Part shown: positions 6,920 through 15,178 of the stretch, piece after piece | Layout: every line of letters begins with the position of its first letter | Numbering within the stretch: position 1 is the first letter of the stretch | NCBI GenBank assembly: GCA_016790435.1 | Contig: JAEUPE010000094.1 | Coordinates: forward strand, 1 to 35,769 | From: Rubrivivax sp. | Lineage (GTDB): Bacteria; Pseudomonadota; Gammaproteobacteria; Burkholderiales; Burkholderiaceae_C | Direction of reading: 5' to 3' | Length of the DNA: 35,769 bases | Notes under the pieces: generated by a model | What the model was told of the DNA's origin: nothing | Seen by the model: the letters and a program-made list of their open reading frames with translations, nothing else | The model's database searches: none | Position numbers and translations under genes: made by a program

Positions 6920-7717
6920 TCAGGAGGCGAGCGGCATGCGCACCGCGCCGAAGGCGGCGGCCGAGCTGCGCAACGCGCCCACCAGGGGCGGCAACACCGC
7001 CACCTGACGGACCAGTTCGCGGATGCTGTTGGCGCCGGTCTTGGCGCGGATGCTGCCGATCTGCGTGCGCACGGTGGACACGGCCACACCCTGGCGCGCG
7101 GCGATCACGGTGGGCTGCACGCCGCCGCACAGCAGTTCGAGCACGCGCGTCTCTGCCGGCGTCAGCGAGACGGCGCGGGCGTAGCCCTGCACCGAAAGCT
7201 GCTCGCAGACGGAGCGCTTGCCAAGCACCAGCAGCGTGGCTCCGCCGCGCCCGTCGGGCTCGTTCAGCGGCACCACCGAGATGCCGACGAACTGCTCGCC
7301 GCTGCCGAGCGTCATCAGGCGTCGCTTGCCGCGCTGTGCCTCGGCCAGGGCGTCCTGCAGCACCGTGGCGTCGCCGGCGTTGGGGGCGACGAGCACCTGG
7401 CCGGCCAATTGCAACGGGTGATCGCTGTCGAGTTCGCGCCGGGCCGCGTGGTTGAGGTAGAGCACCTGCGCCTCGCTGTCGACGAGCAGCATGCCGTAGT
7501 CGATCTCGTCGAGCATGTGTGCCATGCAGCGCGCCAGAGGCGCGAGCGCGTCGCGCTCGGCGCCGAGCAGGGCGCCGCCGATGCTGGCCGGCGCGTGGGC
7601 CGGGCCGCGGGTGTTGAAGGCGCCGAGCGCGCCGCCGGGCAGGCGGGCGGAGGACAACGGCACCGGCGCTGGCGGCACGGCGGCGTGGCGCAGGGGGGTG
7701 GCAAACGATTCGAGCAT
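6920..7717 (-). CDS. LuxR-family regulator with a PAS-like sensor domain
   Basis: A 265-residue transcription factor. After a loose N-terminus, residues of about 60-170 resemble a PAS domain (ARCMAHMLDEIDYGMLLVDS, then AQVLYLNHAAR). The C-terminal LuxR/GerE-type helix-turn-helix is LTPAETRVLELLCGG followed by VAVSTVRTQIGSIRAKTGA. I chose the ATG at 7717 because GGGGA lies six bases upstream; an in-frame ATG at 7723 directly abuts that Shine-Dalgarno sequence. No receiver or autoinducer domain is seen, so it is not a classic response regulator or quorum sensor. Its promoter region contains an interrupted inverted repeat at 7794-7830. Confidence 0.87.
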   Translation of the reverse strand: MLESFATPLRHAAVPPAPVPLSSARLPGGALGAFNTRGPAHAPASIGGALLGAERDALAPLARCMAHMLDEIDYGMLLVDSEAQVLYLNHAARRELDSDHPLQLAGQVLVAPNAGDATVLQDALAEAQRGKRRLMTLGSGEQFVGISVVPLNEPDGRGGATLLVLGKRSVCEQLSVQGYARAVSLTPAETRVLELLCGGVQPTVIAARQGVAVSTVRTQIGSIRAKTGANSIRELVRQVAVLPPLVGALRSSAAAFGAVRMPLAS

Positions 7718-7793
7718 GATCATTCCCCGTTCTTCTTGCGGTGGCGGGTATCGCCACTGACCAGAAGGTTAGGGATCCGGCCATCCGCCGGGT

Positions 7794-7830
7794 GGTGAAT
7801 CAGAGCCGTTCGCTCTGTGACGTATTCACC
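7794..7830. promoter_or_regulatory. inverted repeat in the LuxR-dipeptidase intergenic region
   Basis: Nested arms GGTGAAT...ATTCACC (7 bp) and CAGAGC...GCTCTG (6 bp), separated on one side by TGACGT. It lies about 80 bp upstream of the LuxR-type start and could be its operator. It is unproven. Confidence 0.35.
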
Positions 7831-8021
7831 TTCGCGGGACGCCGCCGGGGGTCGCGTCGGGGGCAGCGGCGTCGTCCCGACGCGCTCAAGCCAACCAGGC
7901 CCGGCAGGATGCCCGAGGCGGGCAAGCGCCGCATCCATCGGCGGGCTGACGCGGGGCGCGGGGGCGGCCCGCCGGCATGCCCGCGGCGCCCCTGGTGGCC
8001 GCGGCGGCCGAGCTGGCTGGC

Positions 8022-8027
8022 TATGAT
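8022..8027 (+). promoter_or_regulatory. -10 box TATGAT six bases before the dipeptidase start
   Basis: TATGAT (5 of 6 to consensus) is followed by exactly six bases and then GTG 8034 in the frame of the dipeptidase. This supports GTG 8034 as the real start on a leaderless mRNA. No -35 box is clear. Confidence 0.45.
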
Positions 8028-8033
8028 GCTTCA

Positions 8034-8669
8034 GTGCCGTCCCGAACCCGCATCCGCGTCGAAGAGATCGCCCGCCACGCGCAATTCAGCCGCCTCGCCG
8101 AGCTGAGCGCCCAAGGCGGCATCGTGGTCGATCTGCGGTACGCGGGCACCAACAACTTCGCCGGTCGCTGCCTCTATGGCGACCTCGACTGCGCCTGGTT
8201 GCGCACCGAGGCCGCCGCCGGCTTGGCCGAATCAGCCCGCTGGCTGGCCGCGCAACGCCCGGGCTGGCGGCTGCTCGTGCTCGATGCGCTGCGCCCGCAG
8301 CGCGTGCAGGAGGCCATCTGGGCCGATGTCGTGGGCACGCCCGACGAAGCCTACTTCGCCAACCCGGCGGCCGGCTCGATGCACAGCTACGGCATGGCGG
8401 TGGACGTGACCCTGCTCGACCCGCGCGGCCGCGAAGCCGGTGCCGCCGAGATGGGCAGCGGCTTCGACGAGATGAGCGAGGCCTCGCACCCGGCCCTGCA
8501 CGCCGCGCACCTCGCCACTGGGCGCCTCAGCGCGGCCCAGGTGGCCCTGCGCGGGTTGCTGCACCAGGCGATGGCCGCGGGCGGGTTTGCCGGCATTTCC
8601 ACCGAGTGGTGGCACTTCGACCATGGCGCGCGCGAACACGTGCGGCGGGAGTTCCCCCTCGTCGAGTGA
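8034..8669 (+). CDS. ddpX: D-alanyl-D-alanine dipeptidase (VanX/DdpX type, peptidase M15D)
   Basis: A 211-residue zinc enzyme predicted to hydrolyse D-Ala-D-Ala. The metal ligands are visible as H117 and D124 in SMHSYGMAVD and H194 in the EWWH motif, with catalytic base E191; VanX has H116, D123, E181 and H184 in the same arrangement. The early motif VDLRYAGTNNF and the LVLDALRP segment (with its Arg) also match VanX. No signal peptide is seen with this start, so it is probably cytoplasmic and used for D-Ala-D-Ala recycling rather than glycopeptide resistance; no vanHA genes are nearby. An in-frame ATG at 7977 would add 19 Ala-rich residues, but the -10 box at 8022 argues for GTG 8034. Confidence 0.9.
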   Translation: MPSRTRIRVEEIARHAQFSRLAELSAQGGIVVDLRYAGTNNFAGRCLYGDLDCAWLRTEAAAGLAESARWLAAQRPGWRLLVLDALRPQRVQEAIWADVVGTPDEAYFANPAAGSMHSYGMAVDVTLLDPRGREAGAAEMGSGFDEMSEASHPALHAAHLATGRLSAAQVALRGLLHQAMAAGGFAGISTEWWHFDHGAREHVRREFPLVE

Positions 8670-8678
8670 GCGGCGGCC

Positions 8679-9848
8679 CTACCAGGCGACACGCGGTACG
8701 CAGTCGTTGCCGGGGTTCGAGGCCGATTCGCGACAGGTCTGCAGCGTGCGCGCCAACCGCTCCTGCGTCGGGCGCAGGAACTCGTACTCGCGCTGTCCTC
8801 GGCACTGCCGTTCGAGCAGTGCCATCTGCTCCGTGAGCATGTACATCTCCACCTGCTGGAAGGCGAGACGATCGGCCTGCGAGGGGCGACGGCGCTGGAT
8901 CCCCTCGAAGCGCTCTTCCATGCGGCGCAGCGAGGCCTTGCAGTCGCCGGTGCCACCGGTGCTGCCGGCACCGTTCTCCGTGCGGTTGCCGGGCGCCGCA
9001 GCGGCAGGTGCTGCGGCGGCCGCCACCCGCACCACCGGCGGGGCGGAAGAAGTCGCGCTGGCGTCCGGAACGTCGGCTGCCGCGGCCACCAGGGCCTGCT
9101 GCGGCGTCAGCGTGCTGCCCGGCAGCGTCTGCGGGCAGGGCGGCATGTCGAGCGCGCGCAGGCTCTGTTGCGCGGCGGTCAGGCCGAGCCGCTGCGCGTC
9201 CACGAGCAGCACCTCGCGGCGTTGCGCCCACTCCTGGCGGACGAGCTCACAGGCCTGAACGGCCTCGATCGCCTCGCGGCAGGGGCCATCACGCTCCGGG
9301 CCGGGGCGAGCGAGGCCGCAGGCCTCGAGCTTGATCTCCGCCTGCCGGTGTGCGTCGGCCGGCACGCGCGCGCGCTCCTGCTGCTCCACGAGGCGGCGCA
9401 AGGCGGCCTCGAACTGGGCCGTGCGGGTCGGCCCGGCGGCGGTCTCGCCCGAGGCGTCTTCGAGGCTGAGGAAGTTGCGGCACAGCGCGCGGTTGAAGTC
9501 GGTCGTGCAACTCGCCAGCCCGGTGGCCGGTACGCCCGCCTCGATGAGCGTACGGCGCAGGACGCTGTCGTCCACCCGGCTGCCATTGTTGGCCAGCAGC
9601 TGCATGAAGGTCTGCAACGCCGGGCAACTGTCGACGATGCGGACGACCGCGCGGCAACCACCGTGGGCCTCGCACTGCTTCAGTTTCGCCGCCGGCGCGG
9701 CGGGCAGCTCGGCGCGGCATTGCGCCATCGACGTCTGCGCGCGCGCGGGGGCGACCGTGCCGAGACTCGCCAGGAGTGCGAGCAGGGTCATGCCTTGCAC
9801 AGGCAAGAACCCTGACCCGACCCGCCTCCACCAACCGCTTGACCCCAT
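8679..9848 (-). CDS. exported protein of unknown function, Cys-containing, coiled-coil-prone
   Basis: About 389 residues; I do not recognise a family. From ATG 9848 the N-terminus reads as a long signal sequence (WWRRVGSGF, then MTLLALLASLGTVAPARA, cleavage likely before QTS). The mature protein contains many Cys residues in pairs (AQCRAELP, KLKQCEAHGGC, SCPALQ, LEACGL, GPCREA), which suggests periplasmic disulphides. It also has long Glu/Arg/Gln-rich helical stretches (for example AQFEAALRRLVEQQERAR) that could form coiled coils. A Pro/Ala/Thr linker separates two such regions. Alternative starts are 9857 and 9791. The gene stands alone, end to end with the dipeptidase gene (9-bp gap), and is followed upstream by another exported protein gene on the same strand. 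Confidence 0.7.
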   Translation of the reverse strand: MGSSGWWRRVGSGFLPVQGMTLLALLASLGTVAPARAQTSMAQCRAELPAAPAAKLKQCEAHGGCRAVVRIVDSCPALQTFMQLLANNGSRVDDSVLRRTLIEAGVPATGLASCTTDFNRALCRNFLSLEDASGETAAGPTRTAQFEAALRRLVEQQERARVPADAHRQAEIKLEACGLARPGPERDGPCREAIEAVQACELVRQEWAQRREVLLVDAQRLGLTAAQQSLRALDMPPCPQTLPGSTLTPQQALVAAAADVPDASATSSAPPVVRVAAAAAPAAAAPGNRTENGAGSTGGTGDCKASLRRMEERFEGIQRRRPSQADRLAFQQVEMYMLTEQMALLERQCRGQREYEFLRPTQERLARTLQTCRESASNPGNDCVPRVAW

Positions 9849-10038
9849 GTGACGCATTGCTCCGAACCGCAAGACCGTTCGCAACGATTGTCGCGCTTGA
9901 CGCCGCTTTCGGCGCTGCCGCGGACGCATCATCGCCGCCCCGCCGGGGCCATGGAATGCGGACGATCAACAAGGGCGCCTTTCGGGAGCAAGCACGCTTG
10001 CCAGTCCGCCGGCCGGCGAGTCGGAGGCACCCACCCGT

Positions 10039-10746
10039 TCAGCGGCCTGTCGCGAGCGGATACCACCAGCCGTTGCCCGCGAGCACGTGATAGCGGCCGC
10101 CGGCGTCGACATGGTAGGTCTGGCCCTGATACTGGTGCGTCGTGTTGGCCTGCCAGGTGTGGGGCAGTTGCAGGCCCTGGCCATTCGGCAGCACGTAGGT
10201 GCTCTGGCCCATCAGGCGGCGGCCGGCCTCCTGCTGCTGGAGGTGGTAGCCGTCGCGATGCTGCTGCTGCGCCTGCGCCCGTTGCGATTCGGCCTGGCGC
10301 ACGCCCTGCCAGGCGGCCGCCTCGCGCTGCTGGATCGCGCCTTCGTTGGCGCGCATGTGCGCCATTCCCTGGGCCGAGAAGCCGTTCGTGTAGATGTAAT
10401 AGTAGGTGTAGGTGGGGTAGTCCATCGCCGGGCGGCCGCCGCTTTGCTGCACGTAACGCTGGTACCCGGCCTGCACGGCCGGGTCTTGCATGCGCTGGTT
10501 GACGATGCGCTGCACCTGGTTCTGCGCCTGGCTGACCGCCGCGTTCTGCCGCGCCAGCGCCTGGCGGATGAGCAGGTCGAAGTCCTGCGCCGCCGCGGGC
10601 AGGGAGGCCAGCGCCAGCGTGCCGGCGAGCGCGGCGAGGCCGGCAGTTCGCGGCGCGGTGCGCTCGCCGGCGGCGCCGAGACTCGAGAGCGCTCCGGCAA
10701 GGCGAGCGGAAAGGCGGCGGATCATGGGGATGAAGGTGAGGTTCAT
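10039..10746 (-). CDS. exported Gln-rich protein of unknown function
   Basis: A 235-residue protein with no family I can name. The start at 10746 is supported by GGAG six bases upstream. The signal sequence is unusually long: the hydrophobic core AGLAALAGTLALASLPAAAQ ends near residue 55, after an Arg-rich leader. The mature part is rich in Gln, Arg and Ala (ALARQNAAVSQAQNQVQRIV), has a tyrosine cluster YPTYTYYYIY, and ends with a Gly/Tyr/His-rich segment containing YHVDAGGRYHVLAGNGWWYP. The last part looks like short repeated strands and could bind a surface or ligand. No neighbour gives a functional hint. Confidence 0.7.
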   Translation of the reverse strand: MNLTFIPMIRRLSARLAGALSSLGAAGERTAPRTAGLAALAGTLALASLPAAAQDFDLLIRQALARQNAAVSQAQNQVQRIVNQRMQDPAVQAGYQRYVQQSGGRPAMDYPTYTYYYIYTNGFSAQGMAHMRANEGAIQQREAAAWQGVRQAESQRAQAQQQHRDGYHLQQQEAGRRLMGQSTYVLPNGQGLQLPHTWQANTTHQYQGQTYHVDAGGRYHVLAGNGWWYPLATGR

Positions 10747-10917
10747 GACGGGCTCCGTGCGGCGCATTGATCGATGGCGCCATCTTCGAAGCCCACCGTT
10801 AGGCAGCCGCTAGCAGGGGCCGGTAGACCAAGGTATCTCCGCGCTTGCCGCTGCCGGTTACCACACCAAAGCCGCCACTGCTGCTGCCACCGCCCCCGCG
10901 GCCGTGTCCGCCCGTGT

Positions 10918-13900
10918 TCAGCCTGCGGCACCGGCCGGCAGCTCAGCCGCCGACGCCGCGCGGCGCCAACGCAGCAGCGCGGCGCGCAGACGGTCCGGGT
11001 CGATCGGCTTGGTGAGAAAGTCGTCCATGCCGGCAGCGCGCGAACGCTCGCGCTCGTCGACCATGGCCGCCGCCGTGAGGGCGACGATGGGCAGCCGCTC
11101 CAGCCCGGGCAGGGCCCGCAGCGCGCGGGTCGCTTCGTAGCCGCTCAAGTTCGGCATCTGCACGTCCATCAGCACGGCGTCGGGCAGGCGGCCGCGGGCC
11201 TGTGCGCGCTGCACCGCCTGCACCGCTTGCGCGCCGTCGACGGCCTGCTCGACCTCGATGCCCCAGCCCTCTAGCATGGCCACGGCAATGAGCATGTTGA
11301 CCTGGTTGTCCTCCACCATCAGCACGCGCATGCCGGCGAGGCTGCCGCCCGCCGTGGCCGGCGCAGGCGCCGGCAAGGCGGCCTCGGGCAGGGGCAGCTC
11401 CAGCCAGAAGCAACTGCCGCGGCCGGGCTCGCTCGTCACGCCGACCTCGCCAGCCATGAGGGCCGCCAGCTCGCGGCTGATCGACAACCCGAGGCCCGTG
11501 CCGCCGAACCGCCGTGTCGTCGATTCATCGGCCTGCGTGAAGGGATGGAACAGCCGCTCGCGCACCCCAGGCTCGATGCCGACGCCGGTGTCCGCGACCT
11601 CGATGCGCACGCGCTCACGTTGTTCGGGGTGCCCGCCGCTCGTGCGCCGCCAGGCGCGCACGGTGATCTCGCCCTTCGAAGTGAACTTGAGCGCGTTGGA
11701 AAGGAAGTTGCCGATCACCTGGCGCAGCCTGAGCGGGTCGCCGCAGGCGCCCGTGCGTGCGCTGGCATCCACCTCGAACTGCAGCGCCAGCCCACGCGCC
11801 GCGGCCAGCGGCGCGTAGGTCTGTTGCAGCGCGTGCAGCAGCTCACCGAGGTCGAAGTTGGTGCGCTCCAGCTCCATGCGGCCGGCTTCTATCTTCGACA
11901 GGTCCAGGATGTCGGAGATGATGGCAGTGAGCGCCCGCGCGCTGTCGACGATCTGCTCCAGGTAGCGCTGGCGCAGAGCGGCTTCCAGCTGCGGATCGCT
12001 GGCCAGCGCCGCGAGGCCGACGATGCCGTTGAGAGGCGTGCGCAGTTCGTGGCTCGTGTTGGCGAGGAACGCGCTCTTCGCGCGGCTGGCTGCCTCGGCG
12101 GCGCTGCGCGCCTCGTGCAGCGCGCGCTCGGCCTCGCGGCGGGAGGTGACGTCCTCGGCGATCCAGACCGTGCCGCCTTCGCGGGGCTGCCGCGCATCGA
12201 TGGCGTGTGCGCGCAGCAGCGCGAGCAGCCTGCTGCCGTCCTTGCGCGCCATCGTCACCTCGATCTCCACGCGTTCGCCGCGTCCGAGCGCCGCACCGTA
12301 GCGGCGGCCGAGGTCGGCATAGGCGGCTTCGTCGGCCCACACCACGCGGCCCGGCTGGCCGAGCAGCTCGCCCTCGTCCCAGCCGAACATCTGCTCGAAG
12401 AGCCGGTTCGCCAGCACGAACCGCCGCTCGCGCGTCACCGCGATGCCCATCGAGGCGTTCGCGAGGATGGCCTCACGTTCCTGGCGCAGGCGTTCGACCT
12501 GCGAGAGGTCGCGGCCACTGATCACCATGTAGTCGCGTCCGTCCATCATGAAGCGGGCTGCAGAGACCGACATTTCCATGCGCTTGCCGGCGCGCGTGCG
12601 GAAGACCACCGGCTGGTTGTGGATGCGGCCGCTGGCCTGGAGCGCCTGCGCGAAGGCCGGCCGGTCGTCAGGCGACCACCAGGTGCCGAGTTCGATGGAG
12701 GTGCGGCCGATGGCCTCGCCGGCGCTCCAGCCGAGCTCATGCTCGAACGCCGGGTTGACCATCGTGAAGCGGCCGCTGTCCAGTTCGGTCACCGACACCA
12801 GGTCGGGCGTCGTCGCGACGAGGTGGGAGAGCATGGCCTCCGAGCGGCGCACCGCCGCCTCGGCCGCCAGGCGCTCGGTATCGTCGGCGATGATGACCAG
12901 CACGGCCGCCTCGCCGGCGACCTCGATGCACACGCCGCTGGCACGCACCGACAGCAGCCTCTCCCCGACCTTGAAGCGGAAGTCGGCCACGGGCAGCACG
13001 GTGCCCACCGGCATCTGCCGGATCGCGTCGCGCCGCGCATAGGCCCGTTCACGCGGCTCGCCCGGCTCGAAGAAGTCGTACAGGTTGGTCCGGCGCAGTT
13101 CGTCCAGTGAGGCTGCGCCGTAGAGCGCGAGCGCGGCCGGGTTGGCGTCGATGACGAGCCCGCCTCGGTGCACCACCAGCGGTGCCGGGCTGAGCCTGAA
13201 GAGCTCGCGGTAGCGGCCCTCGGAGGCCCGCAGTGCCGTCTCGGCCGCGTGCACCTTCGTGACATCGCGCACCACGCCCCAGTAGCCTGCGAAGCGGCCC
13301 AGGTCGTCGACTCGCGGTGCGCCGCTGACGAGCAGGTGCAGGGGAGAGGCCGCTGCATCGCGGTCGCGCGCCCAACGCACCGGCACGTCGCGCACCGGCT
13401 CGTGCGCCGCGAGGTTGGCGTGCACGCGGGCGAGCACTTCGGGGTCGCAGGCGAAGCCGTTCAATGCCCAAGGCTCGCGGCCCAGCACCTCGGCGGCGGG
13501 GGCGATCAAGTCGCCGCGTTCCTGGGCGGGGTCGGTCACCGTGAGCAGGCGGTGCTCGCGATCGGTCTCCCAATAGGCGTCCGCGGCCAGCGCGAGCAGG
13601 CGACGGAAGCGCTGCTCGCGTTCGGTCGCATTGCCCATGTGGCGGGCGAGCGATCGCGCCACCAGCAGTCCGGCCGCGGTGCCCGACGCGACATTGACGA
13701 CATGCAATGCCAGCCGCACGAGGTGGCTTGCCACGTCGGCCGCGGCAGCCGGCCACCAGAGCGCGTGCAGGGCGGCCAGCAGCGCGACCTGCAGCGCGGC
13801 GACGCGAAGCCCGGCGCGTCGGCCGGAGCCGGCGAAGGCCACGCACACAAGCACGCCGAACAGGCCCAGCGTCGCATCGCCAGCATTCGCGCCGGCGCTG

Positions 13901-14268
13901 TACGCCGCCACGGCCAGGGCCAGGCTGTCCAGCGCGATGAAGGCGGCGAGGGCGTCGAGCTGCCGCGGTGCCGGCAGGCGCAGCGACAGCGCCGACGCCA
14001 CGCCCAGCAGCACGAACATCGCCATCAGCCAGCGCGCATCGACGAGGCCGGGCGGCAGCAACAAGGGCAGGGGCGAGCCGGCGATGCAGAGGACAGCCGC
14101 GACGCGGAAGAACTGGCGTCTGGCTTCGGCCACCAGGGCGGCGGTCAGGGGCGTGGCCGACTTGGCGACGCGGGCCCCCGCGACGGCGTCGACGGCCTTC
14201 CCGTCCGCGGTGGATCCGGCAGAGCCCTCTGGCGCCACACGTTTCGGGTCTGGAGGGTGCTGCCGCAT
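10918..14268 (-). CDS. hybrid sensor histidine kinase with membrane domain, multiple PAS domains and receiver domain
   Basis: A 1116-residue inner-membrane sensor kinase. About six hydrophobic segments occupy residues 45-220 (for example LALAVAAYSAGANA). Four PAS-type modules follow (starting near FRRLLALAADAYWETDRE, RYRELFRLSPAPLVV, AMLSHLVATTPDLVSV and REAILANASMGIAVT). The HisKA box SHELRTPLNGIVG has its phospho-acceptor at H740. The ATPase domain shows NFLSNALKF, DTGVGIEPGV and FGGTGLGLSI. A C-terminal receiver has VEDNQVN at its start, the phospho-acceptor D1035 in VLMDVQMPN, and a KP pair near the end. No Hpt domain and no separate response regulator are nearby, so the output partner is elsewhere. 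The ATG at 14268 is chosen because upstream in-frame sequence lies inside pyrF. Confidence 0.93.
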   Translation of the reverse strand: MRQHPPDPKRVAPEGSAGSTADGKAVDAVAGARVAKSATPLTAALVAEARRQFFRVAAVLCIAGSPLPLLLPPGLVDARWLMAMFVLLGVASALSLRLPAPRQLDALAAFIALDSLALAVAAYSAGANAGDATLGLFGVLVCVAFAGSGRRAGLRVAALQVALLAALHALWWPAAAADVASHLVRLALHVVNVASGTAAGLLVARSLARHMGNATEREQRFRRLLALAADAYWETDREHRLLTVTDPAQERGDLIAPAAEVLGREPWALNGFACDPEVLARVHANLAAHEPVRDVPVRWARDRDAAASPLHLLVSGAPRVDDLGRFAGYWGVVRDVTKVHAAETALRASEGRYRELFRLSPAPLVVHRGGLVIDANPAALALYGAASLDELRRTNLYDFFEPGEPRERAYARRDAIRQMPVGTVLPVADFRFKVGERLLSVRASGVCIEVAGEAAVLVIIADDTERLAAEAAVRRSEAMLSHLVATTPDLVSVTELDSGRFTMVNPAFEHELGWSAGEAIGRTSIELGTWWSPDDRPAFAQALQASGRIHNQPVVFRTRAGKRMEMSVSAARFMMDGRDYMVISGRDLSQVERLRQEREAILANASMGIAVTRERRFVLANRLFEQMFGWDEGELLGQPGRVVWADEAAYADLGRRYGAALGRGERVEIEVTMARKDGSRLLALLRAHAIDARQPREGGTVWIAEDVTSRREAERALHEARSAAEAASRAKSAFLANTSHELRTPLNGIVGLAALASDPQLEAALRQRYLEQIVDSARALTAIISDILDLSKIEAGRMELERTNFDLGELLHALQQTYAPLAAARGLALQFEVDASARTGACGDPLRLRQVIGNFLSNALKFTSKGEITVRAWRRTSGGHPEQRERVRIEVADTGVGIEPGVRERLFHPFTQADESTTRRFGGTGLGLSISRELAALMAGEVGVTSEPGRGSCFWLELPLPEAALPAPAPATAGGSLAGMRVLMVEDNQVNMLIAVAMLEGWGIEVEQAVDGAQAVQAVQRAQARGRLPDAVLMDVQMPNLSGYEATRALRALPGLERLPIVALTAAAMVDERERSRAAGMDDFLTKPIDPDRLRAALLRWRRAASAAELPAGAAG

Positions 14269-14326
14269 CACGTCATTCGTCCGGCCCCGCGTCCCGTTGG
14301 CCCGGCCGCTCGTCCGGCCGTCCCGC

Positions 14327-15178
14327 TCAGGACCTGCGCGCGCTTTGCAGCAGGCGCCGCGTGGCCATGGCTGCGGCGCGTGCTGCCTCGGCGTGCGCCG
14401 CGGCCTCGGGCGCATCGCCACCGGCGTACAGGATGGCGCGCGACGAACTCACGATCACCGGGGCGCCAGGCCGCCAGCCGGCGCGCACGGTGGCCTCGGC
14501 GTCGCCGCCCTGCGCGCCGATGCCCGGAATCAGCAGCGGCAGCGTCGGTGCCAGCTCGCGCACGCGCGCCAGCTCGCGCGGGTAGGTGGCGCCGACGACC
14601 AGGCCCACCTGGCCGCCGCGGTTCCACTCGCCCGCGGCCAGCCGCGCGATGCGCTCGTAGACGAACTCGCCTTCCGGCGTGTCGGTCATCAGTCGCTGCG
14701 CCTGCAGATCGCTGCCGCCGGGGTTGGAGGTGCGGCACAGCACGATGAGCCCCCGGCCGGCATAGCGCATGTAGGGCTCGAGGCTGTCGGTGCCCATGAA
14801 CGGCGACAACGTCAGCGCGTCGGCGTCGTAACGTTCGAAGGCCTCGCGGGCGTAGTTCTCGGCCGTCGAGCCGACGTCGCCGCGCTTGGCGTCGAGGATC
14901 ACGGGCACGTCGGGCGCGACTTCGCGGATGTGCGCGATGAGCCGTTCCAACTGCTCCTCGGCGCGGTGGGCGGCGAAGTGCGCGATCTGCGGCTTGAAGG
15001 CGAGCACGAGGTCGCGCGTGGCGTCGACGATGCCGGCGCAGAAGTCGAAGATGCGGCGCGGGTCGCCGCGCCATGCGCCGGGAAAGCGCGCCGGCTCGGG
15101 GTCCAGGCCCACGCACAGCAGTGACTGCGCGCGCGCCTCGGCCGCCGCGAGCTGCGCGGTGAAGGCCGGCCGCGTCAT
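14327..15178 (-). CDS. pyrF: orotidine 5'-phosphate decarboxylase
   Basis: A 283-residue enzyme that converts OMP to UMP, the last step of de novo pyrimidine synthesis, in the cytoplasm. The catalytic loop LDAKRGDVGSTAENYA carries D96-x-K98, the Asp/Lys pair that drives decarboxylation. The start SLLCVGLDPEPARFPGAW and the length mark the 'subfamily 2' form (about 270-290 residues), longer than the 245-residue E. coli type. The C-terminal LLIPGIGAQGGD and SSSRAILYA bind the phosphate. The ATG overlaps the purB stop by four bases (ATGA), so translation is probably coupled to purB. Confidence 0.96.
   Translation of the reverse strand: MTRPAFTAQLAAAEARAQSLLCVGLDPEPARFPGAWRGDPRRIFDFCAGIVDATRDLVLAFKPQIAHFAAHRAEEQLERLIAHIREVAPDVPVILDAKRGDVGSTAENYAREAFERYDADALTLSPFMGTDSLEPYMRYAGRGLIVLCRTSNPGGSDLQAQRLMTDTPEGEFVYERIARLAAGEWNRGGQVGLVVGATYPRELARVRELAPTLPLLIPGIGAQGGDAEATVRAGWRPGAPVIVSSSRAILYAGGDAPEAAAHAEAARAAAMATRRLLQSARRS

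Noticed and set aside
7816-7830. A Crp/Fnr-like site TGTGA-CGTAT-TCACC near the LuxR-type gene
   Set aside because: The half-sites are five bases apart instead of six and the right half is imperfect; the broader dyad explains the sequence better.
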